Source: Verrucomicrobiota bacterium (GTDB lineage Bacteria; Verrucomicrobiota; Verrucomicrobiia; Limisphaerales; UBA9464). Taken from it: DNA of 52,577 bases. Made by a program: the position numbers and the translations under genes. The stretch is taken from contig WBXI01000005.1 in assembly GCA_008933025.1 (NCBI GenBank), forward strand, positions 1-52,577, written 5' to 3'. Positions 52,251 through 52,577 of the stretch are shown in pieces (within the stretch, counting starts at the first letter, position 1; every line of letters starts with the position of its first letter). Below the pieces are notes generated by a model, which ran no database searches, was not told the DNA's origin, and was given only the letters and a program-made list of their open reading frames with translations.

Positions 52251-52577
52251 TCAGAACCTGCAAACCCGTCGCTGCTGCTGCTGCTGGAATTCCTGCTGGA
52301 CGAGGATCTCGTCCTCGAGGTTGACGAACGGTTGCCGGATATAGGCGCGGAACAATTCGTCGCCGATCTGGTTCAACTTGGTCTGGATCCGGTCGATGTA
52401 ATCGTGGAGCCCGGCCTCGAAGACCTCGTCGATGGAGCTGAACTGGAGTTCGGCGAGGAGCCTGCCGCTGTACTTCTCGGCATCGTTGCTGAACCGCCGG
52501 GGCGCCACGCCGGAGATGGCGCGCAGGGAAGCGTCGAGACGGTCGACGCAGAACTTCAGGGAGCGGGGGAACTCGTC
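52251..52577 (-). CDS. Alpha-E (DUF403) domain protein, C-terminal fragment
   Basis: The gene is cut by the right edge of the window; 108 codons plus a stop are present and the frame is open to base 52577. The visible end, FPRSLKFCVDRLDASLRAISG, GRLLAELQFSSIDEVFEAGLHDYIDRIQTKLNQIGDELFRAYI, is the C-terminus of the alpha-E domain. The family is often found next to ATP-grasp and transglutaminase-like genes, possibly linked to peptide formation. After the domain there is a Gln-rich tail (VQQEFQQQQQRRVCRF). Confidence 0.85.
   Translation of the reverse strand, partial: DEFPRSLKFCVDRLDASLRAISGVAPRRFSNDAEKYSGRLLAELQFSSIDEVFEAGLHDYIDRIQTKLNQIGDELFRAYIRQPFVNLEDEILVQQEFQQQQQRRVCRF

Overview
The window is a chromosomal segment of a high-G+C bacterium (about two thirds G+C by eye), most likely a member of Verrucomicrobiota near the Limisphaerales/Pedosphaera group. 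This placement is inferred from gene content. The indicators are a lone prepilin with the [17 protein letters not shown] leader and [13 protein letters not shown] continuation, a DUF6797 propeller protein, an FG-GAP/UnbV protein, a bacterial glucuronoyl-esterase-like protein, a GldA/F/G-type ABC cluster and a Y1 transposase with a DnaA-like tail. I saw no rRNA, tRNA, CRISPR, plasmid or phage genes. Coding density is high. Most long open frames antisense to the genes are by-products of GC-rich third codon positions and are left out.

Layout. 1-6.5 kb: a secreted DUF6797 propeller protein, a family-4 uracil-DNA glycosylase overlapping a GT4 glycosyltransferase by GTGA, a pterin-carbinolamine dehydratase on the opposite strand, and a CE15-like esterase. 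6.5-14.8 kb: a tightly packed minus-strand operon reading gldA-like ATPase, gldF-like permease, gldG-like protein, DUF4340 protein and a 1083-residue AsmA-like protein, probably one envelope machine. 14.9-16.3 kb: an HtrA protease. 16.35-17.44 kb: a RAYT-type Y1 transposase gene between perfect 24-bp inverted repeats, with an extra left copy and a 12-bp tandem array. 17.5-22.4 kb: a DUF2851 protein, a SurA/PpiD-like membrane-anchored protein, a LamG protein whose frame breaks in a C8 tract, and pgsA. 22.4-29 kb: cinA overlapping pgsA, a non-coding stretch of lower G+C, moaA, an iron-type alcohol dehydrogenase, then psd-pssA-lysE.

29-34.7 kb: a minus-strand group with an FG-GAP/UnbV protein, a small lipoprotein, the prepilin, a phosphohexomutase and an orphan nuoA. 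34.8-39.4 kb: a complete five-gene Liv-type ABC importer. 39.4-44.3 kb: folC, a NYN-domain protein, a GreA/B-family factor, a GT2 glycosyltransferase and an ECF sigma factor with a 72-residue partner. 44.4-49.1 kb: a Tat-exported TIM-barrel protein, a membrane protein, purM and an overlapping pair of SPFH proteins. 49.2-52.6 kb: an M28 peptidase, a PQQ-like propeller protein and the C-terminal end of an alpha-E protein running off the right edge.

The least ordinary structures are: two homologous inverted-repeat-bounded elements (39412-39523 and 49083-49242), each starting at the base after a plus-strand stop codon and filling the gap to a convergent gene; the RAYT element with its asymmetric repeats; the Gld/DUF4340/AsmA operon; the overlapping SPFH pair; and the C8 frameshift in the LamG gene. 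Metabolically, psd, pssA and pgsA together cover phosphatidylethanolamine synthesis and the first committed step of phosphatidylglycerol synthesis.
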